Part shown: positions 1 through 10,286 of the stretch, piece after piece | Layout: each line of letters opens with the position of its first letter | How positions within the stretch are numbered: the stretch's first letter is position 1 | From: Zizania palustris | Lineage: Eukaryota; Streptophyta; Magnoliopsida; Poales; Poaceae | DNA length: 64,000 nucleotides | Direction: 5' to 3' | NCBI GenBank assembly: GCA_019279435.1 | Contig: JAAALK010000079.1 | Span: forward strand, 98,419,332-98,483,331 | Made by a program: the position numbers and the translations under genes | The notes under the pieces: generated by a model | What the model was told of the DNA's origin: nothing | The model's input: only the letters and a program-made list of their open reading frames with translations | Databases searched by the model: none

Positions 1-2016
1 TTGGGAGATGATGATTTGTGTCTCTTTAACAACCGGGTGCGTCGTGTCTATGATAAAAGAATGTTCAAAAGACACGGCACAAAATCCGGATGCTTTGAAT
101 GTGGTGATCCAGGACACTTCATCGCAGACTGCCCCAAGCGCAGTGGATACAAGAAGGGCGCCGGTAGCAGCTTCCACGACTCCGGCAAGCATGAGAGCCC
201 CTCCTTCAACAAGGGCAAGCCGAAGACTCGGTTCTTCAAGAAGGCCCTGAAGGATTACCGGCGAGAGAACAAGAAGCGCGACAAGGCCTTCTTCGCCGAG
301 ATGGAGAAGAGCTACTCCAAGAGATCCACGTCTTCTTCCTCTTCATCGAGCTCAAGTGATGAGGAGATCACCATCAAGAAGGGGAAGGACAAGGACGATC
401 CGGCGGGCCTCTGCTTCATGGCTTTCGGAGACAAGCCGAAGAGCCGCTCACTCCAGCGCCGAAGATCCCGCAAGAGCTTCTGCTCCATGGCTCTTGGGGA
501 TAGAGAAGAAAAGAGCTCCTCCGACGACTCCGACGACGACGATAGCAAGGTATCATCTTATGAGCGCGAGATTGTAGATTTACTTGAGAGCAATCGTCAG
601 GAGTTGAAGTATCGGGAGAAACTGCTTAGGGGGGCTAAGAAAAGGATAGACGAGTTAGAGAGTGAGCTTGCCGTGGCCAACGGTAGGATTGAGAGTCTAT
701 CCTCTTCTCCTTGCTTGGGTGATAGCAGTGAGTGCCCGAAGTGTGAGGTGCTTCTGTGCGACCTGTCGACTTTGAAGTCCAGGTACACAGAAAGGGTTGA
801 TGAGAGGGACGCTTTGGCCACTAAGCTTGAAAGCGCTCAGCAGGAGCTAAAAGATGCTCAAGCCACTGTCGTCGCACCCTGTGTTGATTGCCCATCTCAT
901 CTAGCTGCCTTAGCTGAGCTGAAATCCAAGGGCAATGAGCATTTGGGTGATTTGGAGAGGTTGAGAGTTGAGCTTGCCCAGACTAGGCTAGAGCTTGAGA
1001 CACTGTCAGTTCCACCCATTGTTTGTGAGAACTGTCTGTCTCTTAGAATGGAGTTGATTAAGCTAAAAGCCGGAAAGTCTGTCCAAGTAGAGAGTGAGTG
1101 TGAGACCTGCTTGTCTCAGGTGGAGGTTCTAGCTTCCTTGAGAGAGGAGCTAGCAGATTCTCAGAATGAGAACTTTTACCTCCGTTCTATCCTGAGTTGG
1201 ATCAGTGCCAGAGAGCCACAGCTTGGCATGATGATCCAGCAGTTCAAGAGGAAGGATGGGTTTGGAGTAGGTTACACCTACACCAAGGCTGACTTTGAGA
1301 GTGCCCTCAGCCGGGCAGTGGAATGGAGTAAAATGACTCCAGAGCAGAGGTATCCCAAGACTCACTCCACTGAGACCTCCCAGGCTTGTCAGCCCAAGGA
1401 TGGAGTGATCCATGAACCAACCAAAGCTCCACCCAAGAAACCTATCTGGGTTCCTAAGCCCAAACACCTCCACTCCTCTTTAGATTCTCTTCCTGGACCC
1501 TCTCAGCCCAAGAAGACCACACCAAACACTACCAAGCCCAAGAACCCCAAGCCTCAACCACATCCCAAGAAGCCTACCTATCATTGTGAGTATTGTCAGA
1601 GAGACGGGCATCTTGCGGAGTTTTGCTTCAGGAGGAAGCGGGTTGAGAGAGCAGAGAGGGCTCGTAGTGATCAGGTGCAGTTCTACCAGCAGGGTGGTAG
1701 ACTGCGTGTTCCTCGGCGCGGGGAGAGGCTGGAGGCCAGGCCGCGTCGTGTAGGTGGTGGTAGAGGAGACGACTTTCTTGCCCGTGCTCCAGCTGGTGAT
1801 GTTCATTCCGGCAGAGTTCCAGACCGAGTTGGCTACGGTTCTGGACCTCGTGGCCGTAGGGTTAGGAAAAACCGTGGACCGCGCTTTGAGCCGCGTTTTG
1901 GTCCAAACTTCTTTGATGGTTTTCGCTTTCCATCTTTTGAGCAGATGGCTCGACACTGGTTTAGCTCTTTTGCTAAACCTGGTGCCGGACCATTTGCTCC
2001 CACTTACAGACATTGA
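1..2016 (+). CDS. gag: Gag polyprotein of copia element C (5'-truncated by window)
   Basis: Nucleocapsid part of gag, which packages element RNA in virus-like particles in the cytoplasm. The frame is open from base 1; comparison with element I shows that roughly the first 240 residues (the UBN2-type capsid region) are missing to the left. A first CCHC zinc knuckle, C-X2-C-X4-H-X4-C, lies at residues 32-45 ([14 protein letters not shown]). Then come Lys-rich and Ser/Asp-rich linkers, a heptad-rich Glu/Leu coiled coil with scattered CxxC pairs (about 180-400), a Pro/Lys-rich stretch, and a second CCHC knuckle near residue 530 ([14 protein letters not shown]) followed by an Arg/Gly-rich tail. 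It ends in TGA at 2014-2016, and pol continues in the -1 frame. Confidence 0.92.
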   Translation: MGDDDLCLFNNRVRRVYDKRMFKRHGTKSGCFECGDPGHFIADCPKRSGYKKGAGSSFHDSGKHESPSFNKGKPKTRFFKKALKDYRRENKKRDKAFFAEMEKSYSKRSTSSSSSSSSSDEEITIKKGKDKDDPAGLCFMAFGDKPKSRSLQRRRSRKSFCSMALGDREEKSSSDDSDDDDSKVSSYEREIVDLLESNRQELKYREKLLRGAKKRIDELESELAVANGRIESLSSSPCLGDSSECPKCEVLLCDLSTLKSRYTERVDERDALATKLESAQQELKDAQATVVAPCVDCPSHLAALAELKSKGNEHLGDLERLRVELAQTRLELETLSVPPIVCENCLSLRMELIKLKAGKSVQVESECETCLSQVEVLASLREELADSQNENFYLRSILSWISAREPQLGMMIQQFKRKDGFGVGYTYTKADFESALSRAVEWSKMTPEQRYPKTHSTETSQACQPKDGVIHEPTKAPPKKPIWVPKPKHLHSSLDSLPGPSQPKKTTPNTTKPKNPKPQPHPKKPTYHCEYCQRDGHLAEFCFRRKRVERAERARSDQVQFYQQGGRLRVPRRGERLEARPRRVGGGRGDDFLARAPAGDVHSGRVPDRVGYGSGPRGRRVRKNRGPRFEPRFGPNFFDGFRFPSFEQMARHWFSSFAKPGAGPFAPTYRH

Positions 2017-5000
2017 TTGTGCAGGACCGAGGACTGGAGGATATTTGGATCATGGACTCAGGATGCTCTCGCCACATGACGGGACATCGCAGATGGTTCT
2101 CCAGTCTCTCTCCCCCGAGCTCCAAAGAGTACATCACATTCGGGAACAGCGGTCAAGGGAAAGTAAGTGGCATAGGCTCAATCAGCATCTCAGACCATTT
2201 CTCTTTAAAGAATGTTGCTTTGGTTAAAAATCTGAACTTTAATTTAATATCTGTTTCGCAACTTCTTGAAGATGATTTTGAGGTGCGTTTTAAGAAGGGC
2301 AATTCTTCTGTGGTTGATTCTAGAGGGTCTTTGGTTTGTCAGATTTTACCCTTCGGTAAAGTTTTTCGAATTGACTTCTCTAGTTCTTTTGGCCCTTCTC
2401 GCTGTTTGATTGCTGGATCTTCTTCTGAGCTCTGGAAGTGGCATAGGAGGTTAGGTCATTTGAGCTTTGATTTGCTAGTCAGGTTAAGCTCTATGGACCT
2501 CATCCGAGGATTGCCCAAGCTTAAAATGGAGAAGGATCTAGTTTGTCATCCTTGTCGTCATGGGAAAATGGTTGCCGCTTCTCACTCACCTGTGACTCAG
2601 GTGATGACTACGTATCCAGGCGAGCTTTTACATTTGGACACTGTGGGTCCAGCTCGGGTACGCTCAGTCGGTGGGAAGTGGTATGCACTTGTGATTGTTG
2701 ACGACTTTTCTCGTTTCTCGTGGGTTTTCTTTTTGGAGTCTAAGGATGAAACTTTTCAATTTGTCCATGACCTGATTTTGAAGCTGAAGAATGAGAACAA
2801 TGGTCGGATGCGAGCAATTCGCTCCGACAACGGCTCTGAGTTCAAGAACTCTCAGTTCGTCAGCTTCTGTGGTGATCAGGGTCTGGACCATCAGTTTTCT
2901 TCTCCTTACACTCCCCCACAGAACGGCGTTGTGGAACGAAAGAACCGCACGCTAGTTGAGATGGCCAGGACGATGCTCGATGAGCACAGGACTCCTAGGC
3001 GTTTCTGGGCTGAAGCCATGAACACGGCTTGCTATCTGGCCAACCGCATTTTTCTTAGAGCTTACATTGGTAAGACATCATATGAGTTGCGGTTTGGCAG
3101 ACAGCCCAAGGTGACCCACTTGCGAGCGTTTGGCTGCAAGTGCTTTGTGCTCAAGAAGGGAGGGCATTTGGACAAGTTTGAGTCTCGATGCTGGGATGGT
3201 ATTTTTCTTGGTTATGCATTGCATTCTCGAGGCTTCCGTGTTTGGAACCTCGAATCCCAGCTGCTTGTCGAGACGTGTGAGGTTTCTTTTGATGAGTCCT
3301 TGCCTTCTTTGACTCCTTCTTTTGAGCTTTCTGGTGATGATGAGCTCGGAGAGTCCATCTTCGAGGAAGATGAGGATACTCCAGCTGCTGTTGAGGGCGG
3401 GCCTTCTACATCCCCCGCAGAGCCCACATCTTCTGTGACTTCGACTGATGATGAGGGCGGACCTCTGATCACTTCTTCCACTTCGATCGAGCCCATTCAG
3501 TCGAGTCCAGAGGTGCCAGCTGCTGACTCCGGTGAGGTGACTTCAGATCACCAGGGAACCCGAGCAGTGCAGCGTGACCACCCCTCAGAGCTCATCATTG
3601 GTGATTTGACTGAGAGGACTTTGCGTTCTTCTGCCTCTCTCGCTGTGTTTGCTGAATCTGCGTTTGTTGCATCTTTTGAGCCCAGAGACATTTCTCATGC
3701 TCTTTCTGATTCTAATTGGATTAATGCTATGCAAGAAGAGCTAGAGAATTTTGTCCGCAATCGGGTTTGGACACTAGTTGAGCCGCCACCAGGATGCAAC
3801 CCCATAGGTACCAAGTGGGTATTCAAGAACAAACAAGGTGAAGATGGGGTTGTGGTGCGCAACAAAGCTCGACTAGTTGCCCAGGGTTATTGCCAAAAGG
3901 AAGGTATTGACTTTGAAGAAACCTTCGCTCCTGTTGCCCGTCTTGAGTCCATTCGTATTCTTCTAGCTTTTGCCGTTTCGAAGGGTTTTAAGCTTATTCA
4001 AATGGACGTTAAGAGTGCTTTTCTGAACGGGTTCATAGAGGAGGAAGTATATGTTAGGCAACCCCCCGGTTTTGAGAACCCTAAGTTTCCTCGACACATT
4101 TTTAAGTTGCATAAAGCTTTATATGGGTTGAAGCAAGCCCCCAGAGCTTGGTATGACCGGTTAAAGCAGTTTTTGTTGGGGAAGGGCTTTGTGATGGGTT
4201 CTGTGGATAAAACTCTTTTCTTGCTCAGAGATGCTTCAGATTTTTTAGTTGCTCAGATTTACGTGGACGATATTATCTTTGGCGGTACTACTAATTCTCT
4301 TGTGTCCAAGTTTTCTGAGCAGATGCACAGTGAGTTTGAGATGAGCCTCATGGGTGAGCTCAAGTATTTCTTAGGGCTCCAGATCAAGCAGACCAAGGAC
4401 GGCACCTTCATCCACCAAGGTAAGTATACTCGTGACATGCTTAAGAAATTTGACTTTGGTGGTGAATTGAAGCCGCAGATGACCCCGATGGGTACTTCTG
4501 GGGGTCTGGACAAGGACGAGAGCGGCGTCAAGGTCAATGAGAGAGAGTTTCGAGGGATGATCGGTTCGCTGCTGTACTTGACGGCGACGAGGCCAGACAT
4601 ACAGTTCGCCGTAGGACTTTGCGCGCGTTTTCAGTCTTCACCACGCGCGTCTCACCGGCAGGCTGTCAAGCGCATTTTCAGGTATCTCACCTATGCGCCT
4701 GATCTTGGTCTCTACTATTCAGCATCATCTTCTCTTGATTTATCTGGCTTTTCGGACGCTGACTTTGGTGGGTGCCGGTTGGATCGCAAGTCGACTTCCG
4801 GTACTTGCCAGTTTCTTGGTTCTTCTCTTGTCTCTTGGTCTTCTCGAAAGCAATCTGGAGTTGCTCTTTCGACCACAGAGGCTGAGTACGTAGCTGCTGC
4901 TAGCTGCTGCTCACAGATGGTTTGGATGATTTCCACCCTTCGAGACTTTGGGTTGCTCTTTCCTACCAGGGTTCCATTGTTTTGCGACAGCACTAGTGCT

Positions 5001-5210
5001 ATTAGTGTAGGGAAAAACCCATGTCTCCATTCAAAAACCAAACATATTGATGTGCGCTTTCACTTCTTGCGGGATCAATATGAGAAAGGTGTCATTGACC
5101 TTATTCATGTTGATACCCATCATCAGTTGGCTGACATCTTTACCAAACCCCTAGATCAGTCTACATTTGAGCGTTTACGAGGGGATTTGGGTGTTGTGTA
5201 TCCTTTCTAG
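2013..5210 (+). CDS. pol: Pol polyprotein (PR-IN-RT-RH) of copia element C, intact
   Basis: Open frame of about 1065 codons. An aspartic protease (DSG at residue 15) is followed by the integrase zinc motif (His pair at WHRRLGH, then CxxC at CHPC). The integrase catalytic triad is D209, D272 and E308, giving the canonical D-X35-E. The RT palm carries [20 protein letters not shown] and YVDD at 750-753. RNase H carries SDADFGG, TEAEYVA and the [15 protein letters not shown] blocks. No stop interrupts it. The frame opens on TTG overlapping the gag stop, so it is probably made as a gag-pol fusion or from another message rather than from its own start. It is -1 relative to gag, the same offset as in element I. 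Confidence 0.93.
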   Translation: MIVQDRGLEDIWIMDSGCSRHMTGHRRWFSSLSPPSSKEYITFGNSGQGKVSGIGSISISDHFSLKNVALVKNLNFNLISVSQLLEDDFEVRFKKGNSSVVDSRGSLVCQILPFGKVFRIDFSSSFGPSRCLIAGSSSELWKWHRRLGHLSFDLLVRLSSMDLIRGLPKLKMEKDLVCHPCRHGKMVAASHSPVTQVMTTYPGELLHLDTVGPARVRSVGGKWYALVIVDDFSRFSWVFFLESKDETFQFVHDLILKLKNENNGRMRAIRSDNGSEFKNSQFVSFCGDQGLDHQFSSPYTPPQNGVVERKNRTLVEMARTMLDEHRTPRRFWAEAMNTACYLANRIFLRAYIGKTSYELRFGRQPKVTHLRAFGCKCFVLKKGGHLDKFESRCWDGIFLGYALHSRGFRVWNLESQLLVETCEVSFDESLPSLTPSFELSGDDELGESIFEEDEDTPAAVEGGPSTSPAEPTSSVTSTDDEGGPLITSSTSIEPIQSSPEVPAADSGEVTSDHQGTRAVQRDHPSELIIGDLTERTLRSSASLAVFAESAFVASFEPRDISHALSDSNWINAMQEELENFVRNRVWTLVEPPPGCNPIGTKWVFKNKQGEDGVVVRNKARLVAQGYCQKEGIDFEETFAPVARLESIRILLAFAVSKGFKLIQMDVKSAFLNGFIEEEVYVRQPPGFENPKFPRHIFKLHKALYGLKQAPRAWYDRLKQFLLGKGFVMGSVDKTLFLLRDASDFLVAQIYVDDIIFGGTTNSLVSKFSEQMHSEFEMSLMGELKYFLGLQIKQTKDGTFIHQGKYTRDMLKKFDFGGELKPQMTPMGTSGGLDKDESGVKVNEREFRGMIGSLLYLTATRPDIQFAVGLCARFQSSPRASHRQAVKRIFRYLTYAPDLGLYYSASSSLDLSGFSDADFGGCRLDRKSTSGTCQFLGSSLVSWSSRKQSGVALSTTEAEYVAAASCCSQMVWMISTLRDFGLLFPTRVPLFCDSTSAISVGKNPCLHSKTKHIDVRFHFLRDQYEKGVIDLIHVDTHHQLADIFTKPLDQSTFERLRGDLGVVYPF

Positions 5211-5651
5211 GATATTTTGCGTCAAGTTTTCTTTGCTCTTTACTCTTTTCTTGAGTCTCTTTGTGTGTGTTCATATCATACATATTCACATATCACACTT
5301 TAGAGATGCTTCTGTTATATGATTGAACTGCTTTACTTATTCTAGCTGGTATATGTTTTTGATTACTTGTCAATGATCATGCTTTGTTTCAGTTCGCTTG
5401 ATATGTCTGATATCTGTCATATGCATGGCTTTTACGCTTTCAACTTGAAAAAATGATCACCATTGTTTCTGGTAACTAGCTTGTGTAGGCTGAGTGCCTT
5501 TGCTATCTGTTACATGCCTTGTGGCTAGTTCATCACATAGATGCAGATATGCAACTTGGACATCTTTATGCTTTAACATGGAAAATGAGCTATAAAATAT
5601 TAAAAAAATCAAAAATGAATGAAAATTCCATGCTCTTTTTATGCTTGAGTT

Positions 5652-5842
5652 GAAAAGATCCAAGTGGGTTTGCTTTGTCGCATTATATTGTTCTGGACTG
5701 CTTACCATAGCACCTTGGTATGAACTAGGACAGTATAGTGTATGCCGAGACCAATGTCTTAAGCTTCTGATGGCTCAGTTCTGGCCTAGGCTTGACTTGG
5801 TCGGTTAGCATAAGGTTTGATATGCAAATAACCCTTGGCACA
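5652..5842 (+). other. Conserved non-coding block in the copia 3' region (copy in C)
   Basis: Starts GAAAAGATCCAAGTGGGTTT and ends GCAAATAACCCTTGGCA. By eye it aligns along its length with blocks in E (46993-47176, +), A (14290-14475, -) and B (24269-24455, -). Shared words include TTTGTCGCA, GGACTGCTTACCAT, GTATGAACT, CTTAAGCTTC and AGCATAAGGT. No frame is open across all copies, so an RNA or DNA role is more likely than coding. Function unknown. Confidence 0.6.
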
Positions 5843-6526
5843 AATGACAAAGGAAAATGAAAAAGCCTGAACTTTAAAAGGATAACAAGTTTGCTGAAGC
5901 ACTTTGTTTTGAATAATGCTTATCTTGGTAGATATCAGTTAGCTTCTGCATCTCATGCTTTACCTTGCTTATTTACTAGACACTGTGGTGATGCTTTTGT
6001 TTGCAAAAACTGAAAAATGCGTGCTAAATGACTTTCTTTAGATATCATCTCTTGCACTGATCATGCCATGTGTCCTAGACAGTATTTCTCTTGCTATACC
6101 TGTTAGACACTGTATTTGCAGTCAATCATATCTGAGAAGCATGCCTTCTACACTCCACCTGCACCCCAGTTGCATTCACTGCATATCTTGAGGGGGAGTT
6201 GCTTTTCAGGGGAAGTCTGTGTCTCTTTTGAGTGCTTGATGAGTTCACTTGTCAACAAGGGGGAGAAAATTTGGGATCAGAGTTTGAGGGGGAGTTCTTA
6301 CTCTGTTGATATCCTTGTTGTTCAAATCGCACTCATGTTGAGCTTTTATGTGTTGGTTAACCATAATGACCGGTTCTTGCTGTTGGTTGACTTTTGGTCA
6401 TTAGGGTTAAACTTTTACCTTATTTTTCTTCTTCTTCTTTGTTTCCTTGTGTTTTGTTTTCGTGTTTCCATATTTGTTCGCAGGTGCTGAAGAGTTGAGA
6501 ATTGAGGAGTGTTGACAATGCTCTCA

Positions 6527-6539
6527 TCAAGGGGGAGAT
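6527..6539 (+). promoter_or_regulatory. Polypurine tract of element C (plus-strand primer site)
   Basis: CAAGGGGGAGAT sits directly against the LTR 5' end (TGAGGAGCC at 6540). RNase H leaves this tract to prime plus-strand DNA. The same tract abuts the 3' LTRs of A, B and E. Confidence 0.85.
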
Positions 6540-8570
6540 TGAGGAGCCATGCTGAATAGTGTGGGCCTCATGGCTCTAGAAGTGATGAGTCATTGTCAAC
6601 GATAGTCAACAAGGACTGAAGAGAAGAAGAAGATCTGCTGTTTCATGGGCCGCGTGTGACTCAGGTACACGGGCAGCGAGCGACTGTCGGGCAGAGGAGG
6701 CTGCGAAGTCGGGCTGGCCCAATCCGGGTGCATGGGCCAGAAGCAGTAGAAGACCCACTAGGCTGTTGACCAGGATTGACTCAGGTACACGGGCGGTGAG
6801 TGATTGCCGGGCTGAGAGAGCTGCGGAATCGGGCCGGCCCAATCCGGGTACCTGGTGCAAAGTCGGTGGAGGCTTTGTCAGTTTCGGCGCAAAACTGACG
6901 ACCGTCGATCTTGTATCCGACTGTCCAGAAGAGAAGCCGTAGTCGCTACGAAAACTTAGCTTCCGGATAAGTCATCTGTAACTCTAGGCCCACAGTCAGT
7001 CTGTCGTGTCTGTAAAAATACCTAAGGGCAGTAGAGTCTTTTCCTTTATTTTTGAGTCTGTAAAAACCCTAAGGGGCAGGTAGAATATTCCTAGTGTTGG
7101 GCTGCCTATAAATAGGACCCCAACCCCTAGGGTTTGGACTAACCTTTTGCTGAAATTGAATACCACTCTATTGGGTCATTTTGCCTCTCACGTTTTCTCT
7201 CTCCTCTCCTGTTCCTTGTTTGCGCCGCCAGGGAGTTCTCCCTCTGCGTTTCTTGCCGTGCTTCTAATGCTGCAGTAAATGCTCTACTTCTTTGTATGCT
7301 GCATCTGCAAAGTTTTTAATGGCTCATTTTCGTCTTCAATGCAAGTTTCCCTGTGATTTTTGAGCCTCTGTAGGCTTCGGCGGGTGTGAAGAAGCTTCTG
7401 TTCTTCACATACAGAGTACTAGTTCTTGCGTTTTACAAGTAGTACTCCACTGCAGCTACAGTACTTCTGCGCCAGCTTTTTACTTTTACTGCTCCACTTT
7501 CCGATCGGGTTGAGAGGACTAAAATCGCTTTTCTGTCTGTCTCTGCGAAGTCATCCTTGTCTGTTCGAAGCCCCTCAGCTCCGTGAGGCAGGCTTCGATC
7601 CGACCATACTCGAAGGCTTCGTTTCAATCTTCGAACTTTGTTTTGTATTCTGTGCTGCTATGCTTCGAAGCATTTTTCTGATCGACAGCATTACATACTT
7701 CGAACAATAGCGCGAAGGGGCTTCGGCCCTATCTGTTCGAAGTCTATACTTCGACACGTTTCAAGGTTGGGTTTGAAGCTTGTGGCTCCGCTACGCCTCG
7801 CACTGATTTCTGTGTAGCGTGTCACCCTTCGCCTCTCTTTTCGGAGCTTGCTCTTTTTGAAGGTAGAGCATTGGCTTCGGACTTGCTTTTCAGTCGCGTG
7901 ACAGGCTTCGCTTCTTTATTCGAAGGTTGTCTGTTTGTGCTTTGTGTTCGAAGTTTCGTGTTCGAAGGTTTAGCTTCGAGGCTTTCGGTTCGAAGTACGT
8001 TCGAGGTCTTGTCTTCGAAGTGCATACTTCGAAGCAGGCTCCGGCTCTGTTTTACTTCGCTCCGAAGCTCGTGAGTCGAAGCTGTGTGCAGAGACTTGTC
8101 TTCGGAGTGCTTACTTCGAACCAAGCTCCGGCACTGTTTTTACTTCGCTCCGAAGTACACTTCGCTTCTTATCTCTTCGAACTAGCCTAGACAGTGACAC
8201 CTTCGGACAGACTCCGTCACCAACCTCCGAAGCATACCTCGTCGTGCGAAGGGGGCTTCGACAAGTCCCGAACAGGAGACAACTTTGGACAGTAACTTCT
8301 CTTTTCACTTTATACATACTTAGATCTTTTCATTGAGAAGTTTAGGCCTGTTACAACTTGTTTATCTGCCTAGTTGCACCACTTTAGTTTTACACTGTAT
8401 ATCATCAGTTGCTTCTAGATTAGAAACCTTTAGACTTAGGCCTACTGTCTACTTTCTGCTGCATAGTATTTTTGAGGTGCGTTGGGTATTGGGAACAGGC
8501 CATAGATTCGAAAGAATTTTTAAGGCGCCCATTCACCCCCCCCCCTCTGGTCGCTACTTTCGGTCCTACA
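6540..8570 (+). repeat. 3' LTR of element C (2031 bp)
   Basis: Begins TGAGGAGCC after the polypurine tract and ends ..GGTCCTACA. TATA box CTATAAATAG at 7106-7115, followed by CCCTAGGGTTT. Its final 45 bp or so (..CCCATTCACCCCCC..CTCTGGTCGC..) resemble the ends of the D, E, F, A and B LTRs. Solo LTR F (50544-57133) is a diverged copy. The 7560-8190 part is unusually dense in TTCGAA. Confidence 0.92.
7106..7115 (+). promoter_or_regulatory. TATA box of C LTR
   Basis: CTATAAATAG in the LTR, 567 bp from its start. It is preceded by TTGGGCTGC and followed by CCCTAGGGTTT, an arrangement also present in solo LTR F (51134-51143). Confidence 0.7.
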
Positions 8571-9238
8571 TATGCAGGTTCGGAGTTCCAAGAGAGTTGA
8601 CGGTGGATAATGGAACCCAGTTCGAAGCTGACACCTTCCAAACATTTTGTGAAGAACTGGGCATTAAGCTATGCTTCGCGGCGGTGCGACATCCACAGTC
8701 CAACGGAGCCGTTGAGCGAGCCAACGGGAACATCCTCTCCGGGCTGAATCGCCGAATCGTTGGATTGGCCAAGGGGCTGTGGGTAGAAGAGCTCCCCAAA
8801 ATATTGTGGTCCATTCGAACCACTCAAACCAGGTCAACAGGTTTCACACCATTAAGATTGCTCTTCGGAGATGAGGCCATGACTCCTACGGAGCTCAGAG
8901 GTGGATCGCTTCGCGTAATTCAACCTGGGGACGAAGATGACCGGAGCACTTCGCTGGATTTGTCAGAAGAAACAAGGCTTCGAGCTGTCACCAACCTGAC
9001 TAAGTACCAGGACCACACCAAAACATGGTATGACCCGAAGGTAAAGCTAAATGAGTTAAAGCCTGGTCATCTAGTGTTGCGAAGTGTAATAGCTCCGGGG
9101 AAGCTAGGAAACAAATGGGAAGGACCATATGTTATCCTATGCTCAGGACGCCCCGAATCGTTTAAATTAGCTAATTTAGAAGGAGAAGAGTTGAAGCATG
9201 CATGGCATGCGGACCACCTTAAGCGTTATTTTTCTTAG
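8571..9238 (+). CDS. Integrase C-terminal part, gypsy element G (5' end interrupted by element C)
   Basis: The end of the gypsy pol polyprotein, 222 codons after the C insertion to TAG at 9236-9238. It starts within the integrase core: ICRFGVPREL, then DNGTQF (second catalytic Asp), CFAAVRHPQSNGAVERANG (catalytic Glu), and the C-terminal GPY/F-like module WEGPYVI ending in WHADHLKRYF. HPQSNGAVERANG is characteristic of the Tat/Athila branch. A reading frame running back into the LTR (8333-8570) is chimeric and not part of the protein. No stop lies in the visible part, but the insertion of C disables the gene. Confidence 0.9.
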
Positions 9239-9427
9239 GGGCCCCATGTAATCACTTGTAAAAACTTTCCTTTCTATGAATAAAGATAAGGGTCGAATTT
9301 TGTTTGCTCTTCGAATATCCCTTACTCCTGATGGACGCATTAGGAGGACAGAGATGCTTGTAGAGCCAAGCATTTTTCTCAAGACCCAGGCAGCTGCCTT
9401 CGAACCATTGGTTCAAAGGCTCTGTTG
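9239..9427 (+). other. Start of gypsy G 3' untranslated region
   Basis: About 190 bp between the integrase stop and the tandem array. No ORF or recognisable motif. Confidence 0.5.
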
Positions 9428-10090
9428 CCAACCTACGGATTCCAGGCTCCGGCTTGTTAGGATCCGTAGAAGAGTCTAAGGACTTTAAAGAAAAATAGAC
9501 TTTTGGCCTCCGGGTGCGAAGTGTCTGTAAAAGAGTCGAAGGTGGCCAACCTACGGATTCCAGGCTCCGGCTTGTTAGGATCCGTAGAAGAGTCTAAGGA
9601 CTTTAAAGAAAAACAGACTTTTGGCCTCCGGGTGCGAAGTGTCTGTAAAAGAGCCGAAGGTGGCCAACCTACGGATTCCAGGCTCCGGCTTGTTAGGATC
9701 CGTAGAAGAGTCTAAGGACTTTAAAGAAAAACAGACTTTCGGCCTCCGGGTGCGAAGTGTCTGTAAAAGAGCCGAAGGTGGCCAACCTACGGATTCCAGG
9801 CTCCGGCTTGTTAGGATCCGTAGAAGAGTCTAAGGACTTTAAAGAAAAACAGACCTTTCAGCCTCCGGGTGCGAAGTATCTGTAAAAGAGCCAAAGGTGG
9901 CCACCCTACGGATTCCAGGCTCCGGCTTGTTAGGATCCGTAGAAGAGTCTAAGGACTTTAAAGAAAAACAGACCTTCGGCCTCCGGGTGCGAAGTATCTG
10001 TAAAAGAGCCGAAGGAGGCCACCCTATGGATTCCAGGCTCCAGCTTGTTTGGATCCGTACAAGAGTCTAAAGACCTTAAAAAGCAAACAA
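9428..10090. repeat. Tandem repeat array, 118-bp unit, about 5.6 copies
   Basis: Copies of CCAACCTACGGATTCC begin at 9428, 9546, 9664, 9782, 9901 and 10019, giving spacings of 118, 118, 118, 119 and 118 bp. Each unit also holds GGCTCCGGCTTGTTAGGATC, AGAAGAGTCTAAGGACTTTA and CGGGTGCGAAGTGTCTGTAA. The last copy is the most diverged. 118 is not a multiple of three, so the similar short ORFs inside are frame artefacts. It lies between gypsy integrase and antisense ORF, where Tat elements often carry variable tandem repeats. Confidence 0.93.
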
Positions 10091-10286
10091 ATTTTTAGTC
10101 TTCGGGCGCGAACTAAAAATACAAATGATAAGTGTAAATTCAAAGCATGCGGTTGTTCGGAGATTCATTGTGCCTAGCGAACCCTTCTCTATAGTAAAGG
10201 CTCCACCACCCACAAGGGGGGTCGGATGATAGGAGTCACACAGCATACTTTCGAAGCATTTCACATTAAATTATTATGCTTTTACA
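10091..10286. other. Spacer of gypsy G 3' region
   Basis: About 200 bp between the tandem array and the antisense ORF, with no recognisable feature. Confidence 0.4.

Larger units (their letters stand above)
5211..6539 (+). other. Non-coding 3' region of element C
   Basis: AT-rich, about 1.3 kb between the pol stop and the 3' LTR, the position where some SIRE elements carry an env-like gene. Only one short T-rich frame is seen (6116-6490) and I do not consider it a gene. The region holds a block conserved with elements A, B and E (5652-5842) and several GGGGGAG polypurine-like motifs, near 6191, 6259, 6288 and at the LTR border. Confidence 0.75.
1..8570 (+). mobile_element. Element C: SIRE/Maximus-lineage Ty1-copia retrotransposon, 3' part
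   Basis: Gag, then pol in the copia order protease-integrase-RT-RNase H, a non-coding 3' region, a polypurine tract and a complete 3' LTR (6540-8570). The 5' LTR and the first part of gag lie left of the window. It sits inside the integrase gene of gypsy element G: the LTR ends ..CTACA at 8570 and G's integrase frame resumes at TATGC, the presumed target duplication whose partner is outside the window. Pol is fully open, so this looks like a fairly young, possibly autonomous copy. The two-knuckle gag with a long coiled coil and the AAGGGGGAGAT polypurine tract are typical of the SIRE/Maximus group. Confidence 0.92.

Noticed and set aside
6116..6490. Env-like gene in the 3' region of C (124 codons with hydrophobic stretch)
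   Set aside because: Hydrophobicity comes from T-rich sequence. It includes polypurine-like motifs and has no counterpart frame in A, B or E.
7560..8190. Heat-shock elements in C's LTR
   Set aside because: TTCGAA has no two-base gap between TTC and GAA, so it does not match the nTTCnnGAAn arrangement.
8333..8570. N-terminal extension of a 301-codon frame ending in gypsy integrase
   Set aside because: This part is the end of C's LTR fused by chance in frame to G's integrase; the LTR/gypsy border is at 8570/8571.
9276..9833. Three similar 67-70-codon ORFs
   Set aside because: They are produced by the 118-bp repeat; the period is not a multiple of three, so each copy restarts in another frame.
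9428..10090. CRISPR-like array
   Set aside because: Units are contiguous 118-bp repeats without spacers, in a plant retrotransposon.
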